From NCBI GenBank assembly GCA_946408995.1, contig CAMJUL010000010.1:1-64000 (forward strand): a stretch of DNA of 64,000 bases, read 5' to 3'. A program made the position numbers and the translations under genes. The notes below the pieces were generated by a model that worked only from the letters and a program-made list of their open reading frames with translations, ran no database searches and was not told where the DNA came from. Shown here piece after piece: positions 23,566 through 32,883 of this stretch (position 1 is the first letter of the stretch; the number at the start of each line of letters is the position of its first letter). The stretch comes from an uncultured Clostridia bacterium. GTDB lineage: Bacteria; Bacillota; Clostridia; Christensenellales; Aristaeellaceae.

Positions 23566-26199
23566 TTGAGCACCAATGAGCAGAACAACGAGCGCAGATA
23601 TACAGAGCGTTCTTCAGAACAGACGATCAAGAACGATTATAAAACGGAACGGTACGAGCGTGCCGTTCCGGTGCAGCAGCCAGGTGCGGCCTCTCCGCAG
23701 CGGCGCAGAAGAAGCGACCGCTATTATTCCCAGACGGGGGGGCCCGTCCCCATGGCGGAGGATACCGCTGAATACCTTTCCGGCATCAAAGGAAATACGG
23801 GAAGACGCAGAAATGCCCATCAGGAGCGCTCCCGGGAACAGGAAGAGGAAGAACGTTTTTCCGGAAGCCGGGGCAAGCGGTTTCTTCTCCCTGCACTGCT
23901 GATTCTGGTCGCGGTGCTGCTTTTGCTTTTTGCGGTCTATGAATTGGTGCCCCCTGTCCACTCGGCCGTGCAGAATCTCATCGGGGCTGGGGCGGTCAGC
24001 ACGGAAACAAAAGAAGCAGCATTGATCACGGAATTCAAATCCGCTGCCGACAACTACTATACCGGAAGTACCGTGCAGTTCATGCTGACTACGGACGTTT
24101 CGGTCACCAACGTTCGGGTTCTTGACGAAAACGGGACTGTTCTGGACGGTTTCCCTGTCCGTGACAACCCGGGCGATACGACTGTGGCTATTTGGAATAT
24201 CAATGTGCTGTTTACATCGGAGTTTTCCGGAAACGTCTATGCGTCGGTGCTTTCTTCCGGACAGTGGTACAACAGCGACCGGTTTGTGTCTCTGACGGTC
24301 GTCAGTCCTACTTCAACGCCCGTACCTACTTCAACGCCGCTTCCTTCCCAGGCCCCAACCGTCACGGAAGCAGCAGCTGCCTCTGCCCTGTCTCCCGCAG
24401 CCGATCCTGTGCAGCCGGAAACGGCTCAGCCTGTCCAAACCCATGAAGCGCAGGTCATCACATCCACGGCTCATGTCTCCGTCGTGAAGACGGCGGAGCC
24501 TGCTGATACGGTATCGGCGTCTGTAGAGGACTCTCCCACGGAAAATGCGTCCGTTCCCGCTTCCCCCACGCCGGAAGTGACCAAAGCCCCCACCCCCACC
24601 CCGTCGCCCACGGCTGAACCCACGCCAGTCCCCACCCCGACGCCCTATACAGCCCAAAGCGTTTCCGGCAGCGATCCTTCGGAAATTGGCCTGACAGAAA
24701 CCGTTTATTCCGGTGCCACGGCCCAGAAAAGCTACAGCCGGGAGATCCCCTATGTCATACAGTCCGCCGACGAATACACCTATTCCCCCACGGGGGTCTA
24801 TACCTTCAGAGGGGACAATTTCAGGCGGAACGCCGCTTTCGGGACTGTAAACGTTACGGAGGGAAGATTGGAGCAGGTCTGGGAGTTTCCCATGACCGGC
24901 CTGCGTACGGACAGCGCCGGGACGCTGTACGGCGTTGGCTGGAACAATCAGCCCGCCATTGTCAAATGGACCAAGGAAGTCCGGGAAATGATGGACCTGT
25001 ATGACGCGAGCAAGCAGCAGTCCGCCATGCGGGAGGTCATCTTCAACGGACAGGACGGATACGTCTATTTCGTCAACCTGACCACGGGCGAAGCCTCCCG
25101 CGCGTCCATCAACATCGGCTATCCTATGCGGGGAAGCGTTTCTGTGGATTCGTCAGGACGTCCTCTTCTTTCCTTTGGACAGGCCATTTCCAAGCTTCCC
25201 AACAAAACAGGGGCCATCGGATATTACTTGTACAACCTGATTGACTCCTCCCGTCTCTTTTTCATCAACGGAAGGCAGACGGATACCCAAAAACAATACT
25301 CTACCAACGGCGCATTTGACGGAACCAGCCTCTTTATTCACAACAACGGAAGGGACGCCATGGTGGTGGCCGGGGAAAACGGACTGGTCTACAGCGTGGA
25401 CCTGAACAGCGTGTTCATCTACAAAACGGCCGATGATCCGGATGTGCCCCCTTCCCTGACCATGAATCCGAAGGTGATCTACCAGTCCGCTTTGGCGAAA
25501 AATGAAAGCAAGGCAAGGACCACCATCGAAAGCGCCATCGCCATGTATAACACCTATGTCTATGCTGCGGACGGATACGGCATCATCCGCTGTATTGACA
25601 CCAACACCATGCAGTCGGTTTGGGCGTATGATGCCGGGGACAATACGGATGCCGCCATGGCCCTGGATCAGACCGGTTCCGGCCTGGATCTGTATACCGG
25701 CACCACGGCCTTTGCCAGGACAAAGAAAAACGAGTCTGTGATGATCCGCAAACTCGACGCGCTGACGGGCGAGGTCCTCTGGTCCTATCCCATTTTGTGT
25801 GAAGTGGACCACAGCAACGAGACCTCGGGCTGCAAGGCCAGCCCTGTCATCGGACAGAATGACCTGTCCGACCTGGTCTTTTTCACGGTCAATCGTGTGG
25901 CGGAGGGCGGCGCGAGGCTGATTGCCTTGAATAAAGCCTCCGGCAGCGTGGTCTGGCAGTTTGATATGGATGAGTCGGTTTCCTCGCCCGTCGCGGTTTA
26001 CAACGATGCCGGGAACGGATGGATCATTCAGGCGGACTCCACCGGCCATCTCTACCTGCTGGACGGCAGGACCGGGTATCTGAACAGTACCCTTCAGGTG
26101 GAAGGAAGATTCGAGGCCAGCCCCGCGGTTTACAAGGATCGGCTCGTGATCGGCACCTGTTCGAAGAACCCCAAGATGTATTGCTTTGAGATCAAATAA
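23566..26199 (+). CDS. Membrane-anchored PQQ-like beta-propeller protein with Thr/Pro stalk
   Basis: 877 residues from TTG at 23566 (AAGGAGG upstream). Layout: charged, disordered cytoplasmic region (1-104); a membrane helix (about 105-128); a small Ig-like domain (about 150-240, with S-T-V-Q-F-M-L-T-T-D-V); a low-complexity stalk rich in T-P-T-P-T-P-S-P (about 245-365); and a C-terminal propeller (about 395-877) with blade motifs such as Y-G-V-G-W-N-N-Q, T-G-E-V-L-W-S-Y-P, A-S-G-S-V-V-W-Q-F-D and L-Y-L-L-D-G-R-T-G. PQQ contacts are not evident, so it more likely binds protein or wall glycan outside the cell. No enzyme role can be assigned. Confidence 0.82.
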   Translation: MSTNEQNNERRYTERSSEQTIKNDYKTERYERAVPVQQPGAASPQRRRRSDRYYSQTGGPVPMAEDTAEYLSGIKGNTGRRRNAHQERSREQEEEERFSGSRGKRFLLPALLILVAVLLLLFAVYELVPPVHSAVQNLIGAGAVSTETKEAALITEFKSAADNYYTGSTVQFMLTTDVSVTNVRVLDENGTVLDGFPVRDNPGDTTVAIWNINVLFTSEFSGNVYASVLSSGQWYNSDRFVSLTVVSPTSTPVPTSTPLPSQAPTVTEAAAASALSPAADPVQPETAQPVQTHEAQVITSTAHVSVVKTAEPADTVSASVEDSPTENASVPASPTPEVTKAPTPTPSPTAEPTPVPTPTPYTAQSVSGSDPSEIGLTETVYSGATAQKSYSREIPYVIQSADEYTYSPTGVYTFRGDNFRRNAAFGTVNVTEGRLEQVWEFPMTGLRTDSAGTLYGVGWNNQPAIVKWTKEVREMMDLYDASKQQSAMREVIFNGQDGYVYFVNLTTGEASRASINIGYPMRGSVSVDSSGRPLLSFGQAISKLPNKTGAIGYYLYNLIDSSRLFFINGRQTDTQKQYSTNGAFDGTSLFIHNNGRDAMVVAGENGLVYSVDLNSVFIYKTADDPDVPPSLTMNPKVIYQSALAKNESKARTTIESAIAMYNTYVYAADGYGIIRCIDTNTMQSVWAYDAGDNTDAAMALDQTGSGLDLYTGTTAFARTKKNESVMIRKLDALTGEVLWSYPILCEVDHSNETSGCKASPVIGQNDLSDLVFFTVNRVAEGGARLIALNKASGSVVWQFDMDESVSSPVAVYNDAGNGWIIQADSTGHLYLLDGRTGYLNSTLQVEGRFEASPAVYKDRLVIGTCSKNPKMYCFEIK

Positions 26200-26226
26200 T
26201 GCCGCAACGGAAAGGAGAACCGGAAA

Positions 26227-27735
26227 GTGAATCAACGGTATCTGATGGCGCTGGACCAGGGGACCACCAGTTCACGGGCGATCGTCTTTACCTTTGAAGG
26301 CGCCGTTGTGGCTTCGGCCGCGTTTGAGTTTCCGCAGCATTATCCCCAGCCCGGCTGGGTGGAGCATGATCCTTCCGACATCCTGAACACCCAGATCGAA
26401 GCCATGCGGGCTGCGGTCCGGAAGGCGCAGATCGATCCCAAGGAGATTGCCGGGATCGGCATCACCAATCAACGGGAAACCACGGTGCTCTGGGAACGCG
26501 CAACCGGCACCGTATTGCACAATGCCATTGTCTGGCAGTGCCGCAGGACCTCTCCCATCGTGTCCCAGCTGATCAAGGACGGCTGTTCGGATGAGATCCG
26601 GGAGAAAACCGGCCTGATCCCGGATGCATATTTTTCGGGCACCAAAATCAAATGGCTGCTGGATACGCTGTCCCTTCGGGAGCGGGCCCGGAATGGGGAG
26701 ATCTGCTTTGGCACCATTGACACTTTCCTTTGCTGGAACCTGGTGGAGGAACATCCGCATGTCACGGACGCTACGAACGCGTCCAGAACCATGCTGTATA
26801 ACCTTAAGCAGCAGGACTGGGACGAGGACCTTCTTCGCCTTCTGGACATTCCGCGGCAGATCCTTCCGCAGGTGATTGACAGCGCCGCCTGGATCGGAAA
26901 CCTGAACAGGGACATCCTCGGAGAGCCCATTCCCGTGGCCGCCATCGCCGGAGATCAGCATGCGGCGCTTTTCGGCCAGGCCTGTTTTAAGGAGGGAATG
27001 GTCAAAAACACCTATGGCACGGGCTGTTTTATGCTGATGAACATCGGGAACGCGTTCCGGCTTTCTTCCCATCGGCTGCTGACGACCATGGCCTGGAGAC
27101 TGGAGGGCAAACCGACCTTTGCCTATGAGGGCAGTGTTTTTATGGGCGGCGCGACGGTCCAGTGGCTGCGGGATGAAATGAAGATCATCTCCAGCGCGCA
27201 GGAAACGGATGAGCTTGCAAGAAGCGTACCGGATACCAATGGAGTCGTGCTCGTTCCGGCCTTTACAGGGCTCGGGGCGCCCTACTGGGACATGTATGCC
27301 CGCGGAACGCTGACCGGTATGACCCGCGGAACCAACCGGGCGCACCTGGTGCGGGCGGTTCTGGAATCCATTGCTTTCCAGTCCAAAGACCTGTTTGACG
27401 CCATGTGCGCGGACTGTCTGACGCCTCCGGAAGTCCTTCGGGTGGACGGCGGCGCCAGTGCCAACGCGTTTTTGATGCAGTTTCAGGCAGATATCCTGAA
27501 TACCACGATCCAGCGGCCTGCCGTGGCTGAAACGACGGGCCTCGGCGCCGCGCTTCTTTGCGGATATGCCCTGGGGATTTACACTTCCCTGGAAGGAACG
27601 GCACGAGGCTGGCACTGCACGGAGACCTATCAGCCCCAAATGAACGGGGCCGAACGCCTCAGGCATCTTGAGGAATGGAAGCGTGCGGTTGAGACGGCGC
27701 TGTTCTGGTCCTCCTCACGGCCGGAATCCCATTAA
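26227..27735 (+). CDS. glpK: Glycerol kinase
   Basis: 502 residues, full length. Opens with L-M-A-L-D-Q-G-T-T-S-S-R-A-I, then G-I-T-N-Q-R-E-T-T-V-L-W, G-D-Q-H-A-A-L-F-G-Q and V-D-G-G-A-S-A-N-A-F-L-M-Q-F-Q-A-D, the FGGY signatures that separate glycerol kinase from other sugar kinases. It phosphorylates glycerol to sn-glycerol 3-phosphate with ATP. Starts at GTG 26227 with AAAGGAG upstream. No glpF or glpD is adjacent. A His of the G-x-T-H phosphorylation region used for PTS control in other Firmicutes is not obvious. Confidence 0.95.
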   Translation: MNQRYLMALDQGTTSSRAIVFTFEGAVVASAAFEFPQHYPQPGWVEHDPSDILNTQIEAMRAAVRKAQIDPKEIAGIGITNQRETTVLWERATGTVLHNAIVWQCRRTSPIVSQLIKDGCSDEIREKTGLIPDAYFSGTKIKWLLDTLSLRERARNGEICFGTIDTFLCWNLVEEHPHVTDATNASRTMLYNLKQQDWDEDLLRLLDIPRQILPQVIDSAAWIGNLNRDILGEPIPVAAIAGDQHAALFGQACFKEGMVKNTYGTGCFMLMNIGNAFRLSSHRLLTTMAWRLEGKPTFAYEGSVFMGGATVQWLRDEMKIISSAQETDELARSVPDTNGVVLVPAFTGLGAPYWDMYARGTLTGMTRGTNRAHLVRAVLESIAFQSKDLFDAMCADCLTPPEVLRVDGGASANAFLMQFQADILNTTIQRPAVAETTGLGAALLCGYALGIYTSLEGTARGWHCTETYQPQMNGAERLRHLEEWKRAVETALFWSSSRPESH

Positions 27736-27765
27736 AACCTTGATCAAAGCAAAGGAATGGACAGC

Positions 27766-28488
27766 ATGCTCACAAGACGAATTCTGGCGATTGTTGCCGC
27801 CATGCTTTTATTTCTTCCCTCTTGCGGCCTTGCCGAAGGCGAACCCCCTGCCGCGGGCAGAGATTTGATGATCGATCGGATCTTGTCCACGGCTCATGAC
27901 CTTTATGACAAGGCCAACGGCAGACGGCAGCGGGCCCATTATTCCGGGGACATTTATGTCTGCAAGAATTTTACCACCTATGTTTTCCGGGAAAACAGCG
28001 GGGACTTCTTTATGGCGGAATACCCCGATGTAAAACTGGTCATTCCGGACAACCAGAAGAAAGAAGACTGCAAGCCCTATTCCTATGGGGTTGAATGGAT
28101 GGATATTTCAGCGGAAGACGGAAATCCGTTTTACGCGGCCGCTTCTTTTCGATACGACACCTCCCTCTCCAAGGAGGAGAACCGCAAGCTCGCAAGAGCT
28201 TTTATGATGCAGGTGCAAAGAGGCGACTATTTCCAGATGTCCGCAAAATACTATTATGGCGTCGGGGCGCACAGCCTGATTTTCACCTCGGATTATCTGC
28301 CGGATACTGACAGCGTCAAATGGACGGATTCCAACATGAAGGGTGAAAAAGTCGAAGGCATCCGTTATGGCTATGTACAGTATGATGCAGAAAAAAGCAT
28401 CGACTGGTTTGTCGATGCGTTCTGCCAGAAAACCCGCGGCGCGACCCTGTACCGGCTTCGGGAGGACATTGTCCTGAAAGAAAAGTGA
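27766..28488 (+). CDS. Secreted protein, possible papain-fold (NlpC/P60-like) enzyme
   Basis: 240 residues. The ATG at 27766 is preferred because AAAGGA is nine bases upstream, while the ATG at 27757 touches it. A signal peptide (1-24, L-F-L-P-S-C-G-L-A) could be cut by signal peptidase I; the Cys gives only a poor lipobox. The mature part has Y-V-C-K-N-F-T-T-Y-V-F and, 100 residues later, G-V-G-A-H-S-L-I-F-T-S, an arrangement (Cys at a helix start, His before a strand) seen in NlpC/P60 and CHAP peptidases. This is inference from pattern only; otherwise the protein is unknown. Likely co-transcribed with glpK. Confidence 0.6.
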   Translation: MLTRRILAIVAAMLLFLPSCGLAEGEPPAAGRDLMIDRILSTAHDLYDKANGRRQRAHYSGDIYVCKNFTTYVFRENSGDFFMAEYPDVKLVIPDNQKKEDCKPYSYGVEWMDISAEDGNPFYAAASFRYDTSLSKEENRKLARAFMMQVQRGDYFQMSAKYYYGVGAHSLIFTSDYLPDTDSVKWTDSNMKGEKVEGIRYGYVQYDAEKSIDWFVDAFCQKTRGATLYRLREDIVLKEK

Positions 28489-28543
28489 CCTGCCCTCCGG
28501 CGAGGAACAGGCGGACCCGGGGAAAGAAGGATGATTCTCTGTT

Positions 28544-29398
28544 ATGATTGACCTTGTTATCAAAATCGGCTCTATGGCGCTGATCCGCAAGGAAGACAAC
28601 GACATCGACTATAATATTTTTTCCAGGCTCGCATCGCAGCTTCGCCCGGGGATGATCCTGGTTTCTTCCGGCGCGACCGAGATCGGCCGCGTTGACTATC
28701 TCAAGCGGAATGGGCAGGAACTGTACGGGGATCCGGAACAGTGCAAAACCGATTATTCCGCCCAGGGACAGGCCATCCTGATGGAAATGTACAGGCGCTT
28801 TACCCGGCAGGAATACAGCCTTCGGCAGGTGCTGGTGGAGCACAATCATTTCAACGACCCGGTCAAAAGGAAACACCTTCAGGATCTTTTGGACCGGGCG
28901 GCGAAACAGCACGCGATCCCTGTGATCAATTACAATGACTGCGTATCGGATGAAGAGAACCGGAAGATGGAGCTGATGGACCTGCACAGCAGGCATCCTT
29001 CGGATCAGATCGTGGAATGCGTCGACAACGACGAGACGGCCGCGGTCGTTTCTGAACTGATGCATTCCGCCCGGCTGGTCCTTCTGACCAGCGTGGAGGG
29101 GATCTATCTGGACCCGTCGGACAAAAGCACGCTGGTTGGTTCCATTGAGGCCCAAACGCCCGAGGAACTGACGGACAAGGTCCGTCAGCTGCAGGAGCAT
29201 TGCCATGGAGCATCCAGAAAAGGGGCAAACGGCGCCGGCGCAAAGCTGGAATATGCCCTGCGCTGCGCCCTGAACGGAACGGAGGTCATCATCGGCTCCC
29301 CCAGGTATTCCATTTCTTCCCTGGTCCATCATGAGGCTCCCTGCACGCGGATCCTGCTCTCCGGCGAGAAAAAAACGGCTCAATCCACAGGATACTGA
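28544..29398 (+). CDS. Glutamate-5-kinase-like amino acid kinase without PUA domain
   Basis: 284 residues. The amino-acid-kinase fold is clear: V-I-K-I-G-S-M-A-L, L-V-S-S-G-A-T-E-I-G, Q-V-L-V-E-H-N-H-F, I-P-V-I-N-Y-N-D-C-V, D-N-D-E-T-A-A-V-V and a Gly-rich G-A-N-G-A-G-A-K-L-E (G-T-G-G-M-x-T-K in ProB). The order of motifs is that of ProB. It lacks the C-terminal PUA domain and stands away from proA. It may be a second ProB or a relative with another substrate. Its 3' end overlaps luxS (convergent) by 19 bases. Confidence 0.72.
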   Translation: MIDLVIKIGSMALIRKEDNDIDYNIFSRLASQLRPGMILVSSGATEIGRVDYLKRNGQELYGDPEQCKTDYSAQGQAILMEMYRRFTRQEYSLRQVLVEHNHFNDPVKRKHLQDLLDRAAKQHAIPVINYNDCVSDEENRKMELMDLHSRHPSDQIVECVDNDETAAVVSELMHSARLVLLTSVEGIYLDPSDKSTLVGSIEAQTPEELTDKVRQLQEHCHGASRKGANGAGAKLEYALRCALNGTEVIIGSPRYSISSLVHHEAPCTRILLSGEKKTAQSTGY

Positions 29399-29850
29399 TA
29401 CCGTTTCTCCTTTGACAGTTCCTCCTTATATCGGGAAATATAGAATTTGGCCATATTCAGATTTTGTTCCAGCCAGTTCCCGCACTCATCGGGAGCGGCT
29501 CCCGGGATCGGTCCATCAAAGTCAAGGATAAAATCGCACATCCTTTCGACAAGGGACGCGGCGTCCTCACTTTCAAGGTCCCCGAACATCAGAAGATAAA
29601 ATCCCGTACGGCAGCCCATCGGGCCAAAATACACGATCCTGTCCTGCTTTTCGCTGTTTCTTAAAAACGTCGCGCCCAAATGCTCTATGGTATGCACTGC
29701 GGGCATGTCCATGACCGGCTCCCTGTTTGGCGCGGTAAACCGCAGGTCAAAGGTCGTCACGGTACAGCCGTTCAGGGTGTCCTTCCTGGAAACGTAAAGC
29801 CCCGGAAGCAGTTTCCGGTGATCAATGGTAAAACTGGCGATTTTTCTCAT
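29380..29850 (-). CDS. luxS: S-ribosylhomocysteine lyase (autoinducer-2 synthase) LuxS
   Basis: 156 residues. Cleaves S-ribosylhomocysteine to homocysteine and DPD, the AI-2 precursor. Metal ligands H53 and H57 in H-T-I-E-H-L-G-A-T-F and the Cys in D-E-C-G-N-W are present, as is G-P-M-G-C-R-T-G-F-Y. AAGGAGAG precedes the ATG. It follows aspS on the same strand, separated by a strong hairpin. Confidence 0.95.
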   Translation of the reverse strand: MRKIASFTIDHRKLLPGLYVSRKDTLNGCTVTTFDLRFTAPNREPVMDMPAVHTIEHLGATFLRNSEKQDRIVYFGPMGCRTGFYLLMFGDLESEDAASLVERMCDFILDFDGPIPGAAPDECGNWLEQNLNMAKFYISRYKEELSKEKRYQYPVD

Positions 29851-29897
29851 CAGAATCTCTCCTTGTGTCCGGATGCTGCTTTTCTCCGGTTTTTTAG

Positions 29898-29929
29898 AAC
29901 ACGGCCGCTGTCCAAACAGCGGCCGTGTT
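29898..29929 (-). terminator. Strong hairpin between aspS and luxS
   Basis: Perfect 13-bp stem (AACACGGCCGCTG / CAGCGGCCGTGTT) with a six-base loop. On the minus strand it is followed by CTAAAAAACC, not a U tract, so it may attenuate or stabilise rather than terminate. Confidence 0.5.
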
Positions 29930-29941
29930 GATCGTTATTGC

Positions 29942-31231
29942 TCAGGGAGCGATGCGGTTTGGTCCGCGGAAAATAAATTCCGTTTCCTTGATGGAGAGGC
30001 CGAAGATCAGCATGGTCAGCCGGTCCACCCCAAGTCCGAATCCGCCGTGGGGCGGGCAGCCATACCGGAAGAAGTCCATGTAAAAACGAACATCCTCCCC
30101 CAGCCCTTTTTCATCCGCCTGTTTGCGCAGAGGCTCATAACGATGCTCTCTCTGGGCGCCGGTGGTGATCTCAACGCCGCGCCAGATCAGGTCGTAACCC
30201 AGCGGATTGCCGTTTTCATCCCGCATATGGTAGAACGCGCGCTTTTCGGGACCGTAGTCCGTCACGAAGAGGAACTCATGCCCAAAAAGGTCCTGGGACA
30301 GGCGCGCACAAAGATGCTCAGCGTCCGTCGTCAGATCGTTCTTTTCGCCTTCTTCCGGTTCGTAGCCGTACCGCTCCTTCAGCTCTTTGTATACGTCCTG
30401 CAGCTTCATGGAGGGGAACGGCAGCTCCGGCACCACGATGTCCCGGTCGTAGAGCTTTTTGAGCTCTTCTCCATACTTTTCCTTGACCTGACGGAGCGCA
30501 TATTGAAGAAGTCCTGCTTCCACCGCCATCACGTCCCTGAAGGAGGTGATATAGCTCAGCTCCACGTCAAAGCAGGTAAATTCGGTGGCGTGCTTGTTGG
30601 TATAGGATTTTTCGGCGCGGAATACGGGTCCAACTTCAAAAATCCGGTCAAATCCCGCGGCCATGGCCATCTGCTTGTAGAACTGAGGGCTCTGAGAAAG
30701 ATAGGCCTTTCGGTCAAAATATTTGAGTTCGAACACTTCGGAGCCGGATTCACTGGCCGCACCGATCAGCTTGGGCGTATGGATCTCCAGGTAGTTCTTT
30801 TTCAGCAGGTACTCCCGCATGGCGGCGACCATGGTGGTCTGGACCTTGAAGATCAAAAGGTTTTTGGGGCTTCTCAGATCGATCCAGCGATAGTCAAGCC
30901 TGGAATCGATGGCCGCGTCCTTGGTGATCGGCAGCGGCTCGGCAAGGGACTCGATGCGAATGCTTTCGGCAAGGATCTCCACACCGCCAAGCTTTACATA
31001 TTCGTTTTTGACCGCCATGCCGGTCACAGAGATGACGGATTCCACCGTCAGCTGGTTCACGGCTTCATCCAGCGCTGGATTCTTGCCCTTTTCCACGGTC
31101 ACCTGAATGCTTCCGGTATAATCCCGGATGACAAGAAACGCCATGGTTCTTTTATTGCGAAGATTCTCAACGAATCCCTGGATCAGATTTTGTTCCCCGA
31201 TTTTGATGGAAGCGACCAGGCTTCTTTCCAT
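29942..31231 (-). CDS. aspS: Aspartyl-tRNA synthetase, archaeal-type (short) form
   Basis: 429 residues. An N-terminal OB-fold anticodon-binding domain (about 1-105) precedes the class II core: motif 2 around V-F-R-A-E-K-S-Y-T-N-K-H-A-T-E-F, and motif 3 G-F-G-L-G-V-D-R-L-T-M-L. The length and absence of the large GAD insertion mark the archaeal/AspRS2 type rather than the 590-residue bacterial type. Such enzymes are often non-discriminating, also charging tRNA-Asn for the GatCAB route; that is inference. Starts six bases after hisS. Confidence 0.88.
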   Translation of the reverse strand: MERSLVASIKIGEQNLIQGFVENLRNKRTMAFLVIRDYTGSIQVTVEKGKNPALDEAVNQLTVESVISVTGMAVKNEYVKLGGVEILAESIRIESLAEPLPITKDAAIDSRLDYRWIDLRSPKNLLIFKVQTTMVAAMREYLLKKNYLEIHTPKLIGAASESGSEVFELKYFDRKAYLSQSPQFYKQMAMAAGFDRIFEVGPVFRAEKSYTNKHATEFTCFDVELSYITSFRDVMAVEAGLLQYALRQVKEKYGEELKKLYDRDIVVPELPFPSMKLQDVYKELKERYGYEPEEGEKNDLTTDAEHLCARLSQDLFGHEFLFVTDYGPEKRAFYHMRDENGNPLGYDLIWRGVEITTGAQREHRYEPLRKQADEKGLGEDVRFYMDFFRYGCPPHGGFGLGVDRLTMLIFGLSIKETEFIFRGPNRIAP

Positions 31232-31237
31232 GAATGA

Positions 31238-32533
31238 TCACCCTTTCACTGTTTCTTCGGTCGTTGGTTTCTGTCCGATCAGGGACCCGATGCGCCGGAT
31301 GATTTCCCCAAGGGGCACCTCTTCCTCCTGGCGTGTCTGCATGTCCCTGAGGCGTACGTTTCCTCTTTCCAGTTCGTCGCCGCCGCAGATGACGGTATAG
31401 CGGGCCAGCTTCCCGGCGTACTTAAACTGCCCTTTCAGGCTTCTTTCGGCGTGATCGCAGTCTGCTTTGATGCCGGCAAGGCGCATATCTTCGGTCAGGG
31501 AGAAGGCCAGCGTTCTGTCCTCGTCCGTCAGAGCGGCGTTGTATACGTCAATGACAGAGGGTTCCTCAGGCAGCTTTCCCTGACTGCGAAGCTCCATCAG
31601 GATCCTCTCCAAGCCGATGCCAAAACCCGCCGCAGGGGTTGCCGGACCGCCAAGCTGCTCTACCAGTCCGTCATATCTTCCGCCGCCGCAAAGGGCGAGG
31701 CCTTCCCTGCCGGACTGCATGATGATCTCAAACACGGTCTTGGTGTAATAATCCAGGCCCCGGACGATGCGGGGATCGACCTTGTAGGGTACTTTGCGCG
31801 CTTCAAGAAGCTTCTGGAGCCGTTCAAAATGCTGCCGGCACTCATCACAGAGGTAGTCAAGGATGCTGGGCGCCTCGGCGGTGATCTTTTTGCACTTCTC
31901 CTCTTTGCAGTCCAGGATCCGGAGCGGGTTTTTCTCAAAGCGCTCCTGGCAGGTCGAACACATCTCCCCCAGGCGCCCGCCCAGGTATTCCCTGAGCGCC
32001 TTGTGATAGGCCGCCCGGCAGGTGGGACAGCCGATGGAATTGATATGAACGGAAAGATTTTCAAGGCCCAGCTCCTTGAGAAGGGTCAGCAGCGCCTCGA
32101 TCAGTTCCGCCTCAACGGTGGGGTCTTTTCCGCCAAAGCATTCCATGCCAAACTGATGATGCTCCCTCAGTCGCCCGGCCTGAGGATTCTCATAGCGGAA
32201 AATGGGGGCGTTCAGATAGTACATCTTGCAGGGAAGGACATCTGCGTACATCCTGCCTTCAATGAAGGAACGAACCGCACCTGCAGTCCCCTCCGGCTTG
32301 AGGGTAATGGACCGGTCCCCCTTGTCTTTGAAAGTATACATTTCCTTTTGAACGATATCCGTGGTGTCGCCAACGCCGCGAAGAAAGAGCTCCGTGTGTT
32401 CAAAGACCGGCGTTCTGACTTCCCTGTACCCCCACCGGGATGCAAGATGGCGCATCTTTCCTTCCACGTACTGCCATTGATACGCTTCCTGGGGAAGCAT
32501 GTCCCTGGTTCCTTTCGGTGCCTGTATCGCCAT
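31238..32533 (-). CDS. hisS: Histidyl-tRNA synthetase
   Basis: 431 residues. Class II core with P-K-G-T-R-D-M-L-P near the N terminus, motif 2 F-R-Y-E-N-P-Q-A-G-R-L-R-E-H-H-Q-F, the histidine-binding R-G-L-D-Y-Y-T-K-T-V-F and C-G-G-G-R-Y-D-G-L, and a C-terminal anticodon domain. A Cys-rich insertion near residues 175-240 (C-x2-C twice) may bind zinc. First gene of hisS-aspS. No T-box is evident in the short leader. Confidence 0.95.
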   Translation of the reverse strand: MAIQAPKGTRDMLPQEAYQWQYVEGKMRHLASRWGYREVRTPVFEHTELFLRGVGDTTDIVQKEMYTFKDKGDRSITLKPEGTAGAVRSFIEGRMYADVLPCKMYYLNAPIFRYENPQAGRLREHHQFGMECFGGKDPTVEAELIEALLTLLKELGLENLSVHINSIGCPTCRAAYHKALREYLGGRLGEMCSTCQERFEKNPLRILDCKEEKCKKITAEAPSILDYLCDECRQHFERLQKLLEARKVPYKVDPRIVRGLDYYTKTVFEIIMQSGREGLALCGGGRYDGLVEQLGGPATPAAGFGIGLERILMELRSQGKLPEEPSVIDVYNAALTDEDRTLAFSLTEDMRLAGIKADCDHAERSLKGQFKYAGKLARYTVICGGDELERGNVRLRDMQTRQEEEVPLGEIIRRIGSLIGQKPTTEETVKG

Positions 32534-32629
32534 AGCAACGCTCCATTCATATCTGTATTTGGATTCCCGGAAGAGGGCAAAGCCACGTTCACTCAGGACC
32601 GGGAAAAGCCTGAATGAAGATAACGTTTA

Positions 32630-32658
32630 TTTTACCATTGCGGAAAATGATTGTCAAA
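32630..32658 (-). promoter_or_regulatory. Promoter of hisS-aspS
   Basis: Minus strand TTGACA (32653-32658), 17-base spacer, TAAAAT (32630-32635). The leader is about 95 nt. Confidence 0.78.
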
Positions 32659-32673
32659 TTTTCAAAAAAAGCT

Positions 32674-32702
32674 TGACACCCTTCCGAATGTGTGCTATGA
32701 TC
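32674..32702 (+). promoter_or_regulatory. Promoter of the two CAU tRNA genes
   Basis: TTGACA (32674-32679), 17-base spacer, TATGAT (32697-32702); 20 bases before the first tRNA. Confidence 0.85.
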
Positions 32703-32722
32703 CTATATGTTCCTTGTTTGAC

Positions 32723-32799
<77 letters not shown>

Positions 32800-32802
32800 T
32801 TG

Positions 32803-32879
32803 GCTCCGTAGCTCAGTTGGCTAGAGCATTCGGTTCATACCCGAAGTGTCAATGGTTCGAATCCGTTCGGAGCCACCAG
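32803..32879 (+). tRNA. Elongator tRNA-Met (CAU)
   Basis: 77 nt with encoded CCA. Acceptor GGCTCCG/CGGAGCC; anticodon arm TTCGG-TTCATAC-CCGAA as in Bacillus elongator tRNA-Met, which separates it from tRNA-Ile2. It starts three bases after the initiator tRNA. Expected substrate of the TmcAL at 5353. Confidence 0.93.
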
Positions 32880-32883
32880 GAAA

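Noticed and set aside
24300..24660. Thr/Pro repeat region as a CRISPR-like or minisatellite array
   Set aside because: The repetition follows codons of a T-P-rich stalk inside an open frame; no regular spacer units.
29825..31237. Plus-strand ORF of 470 codons over aspS
   Set aside because: Antisense shadow of a clear aspartyl-tRNA synthetase gene.
32534..32630. T-box leader for hisS-aspS
   Set aside because: The leader is only about 95 nt and lacks the conserved T-box sequence and stems.
32803..32879. Second CAU tRNA as tRNA-Ile2 (lysidine-modified)
   Set aside because: The anticodon arm TTCGGTTCATACCCGAA matches elongator tRNA-Met of Bacillus rather than tRNA-Ile2.
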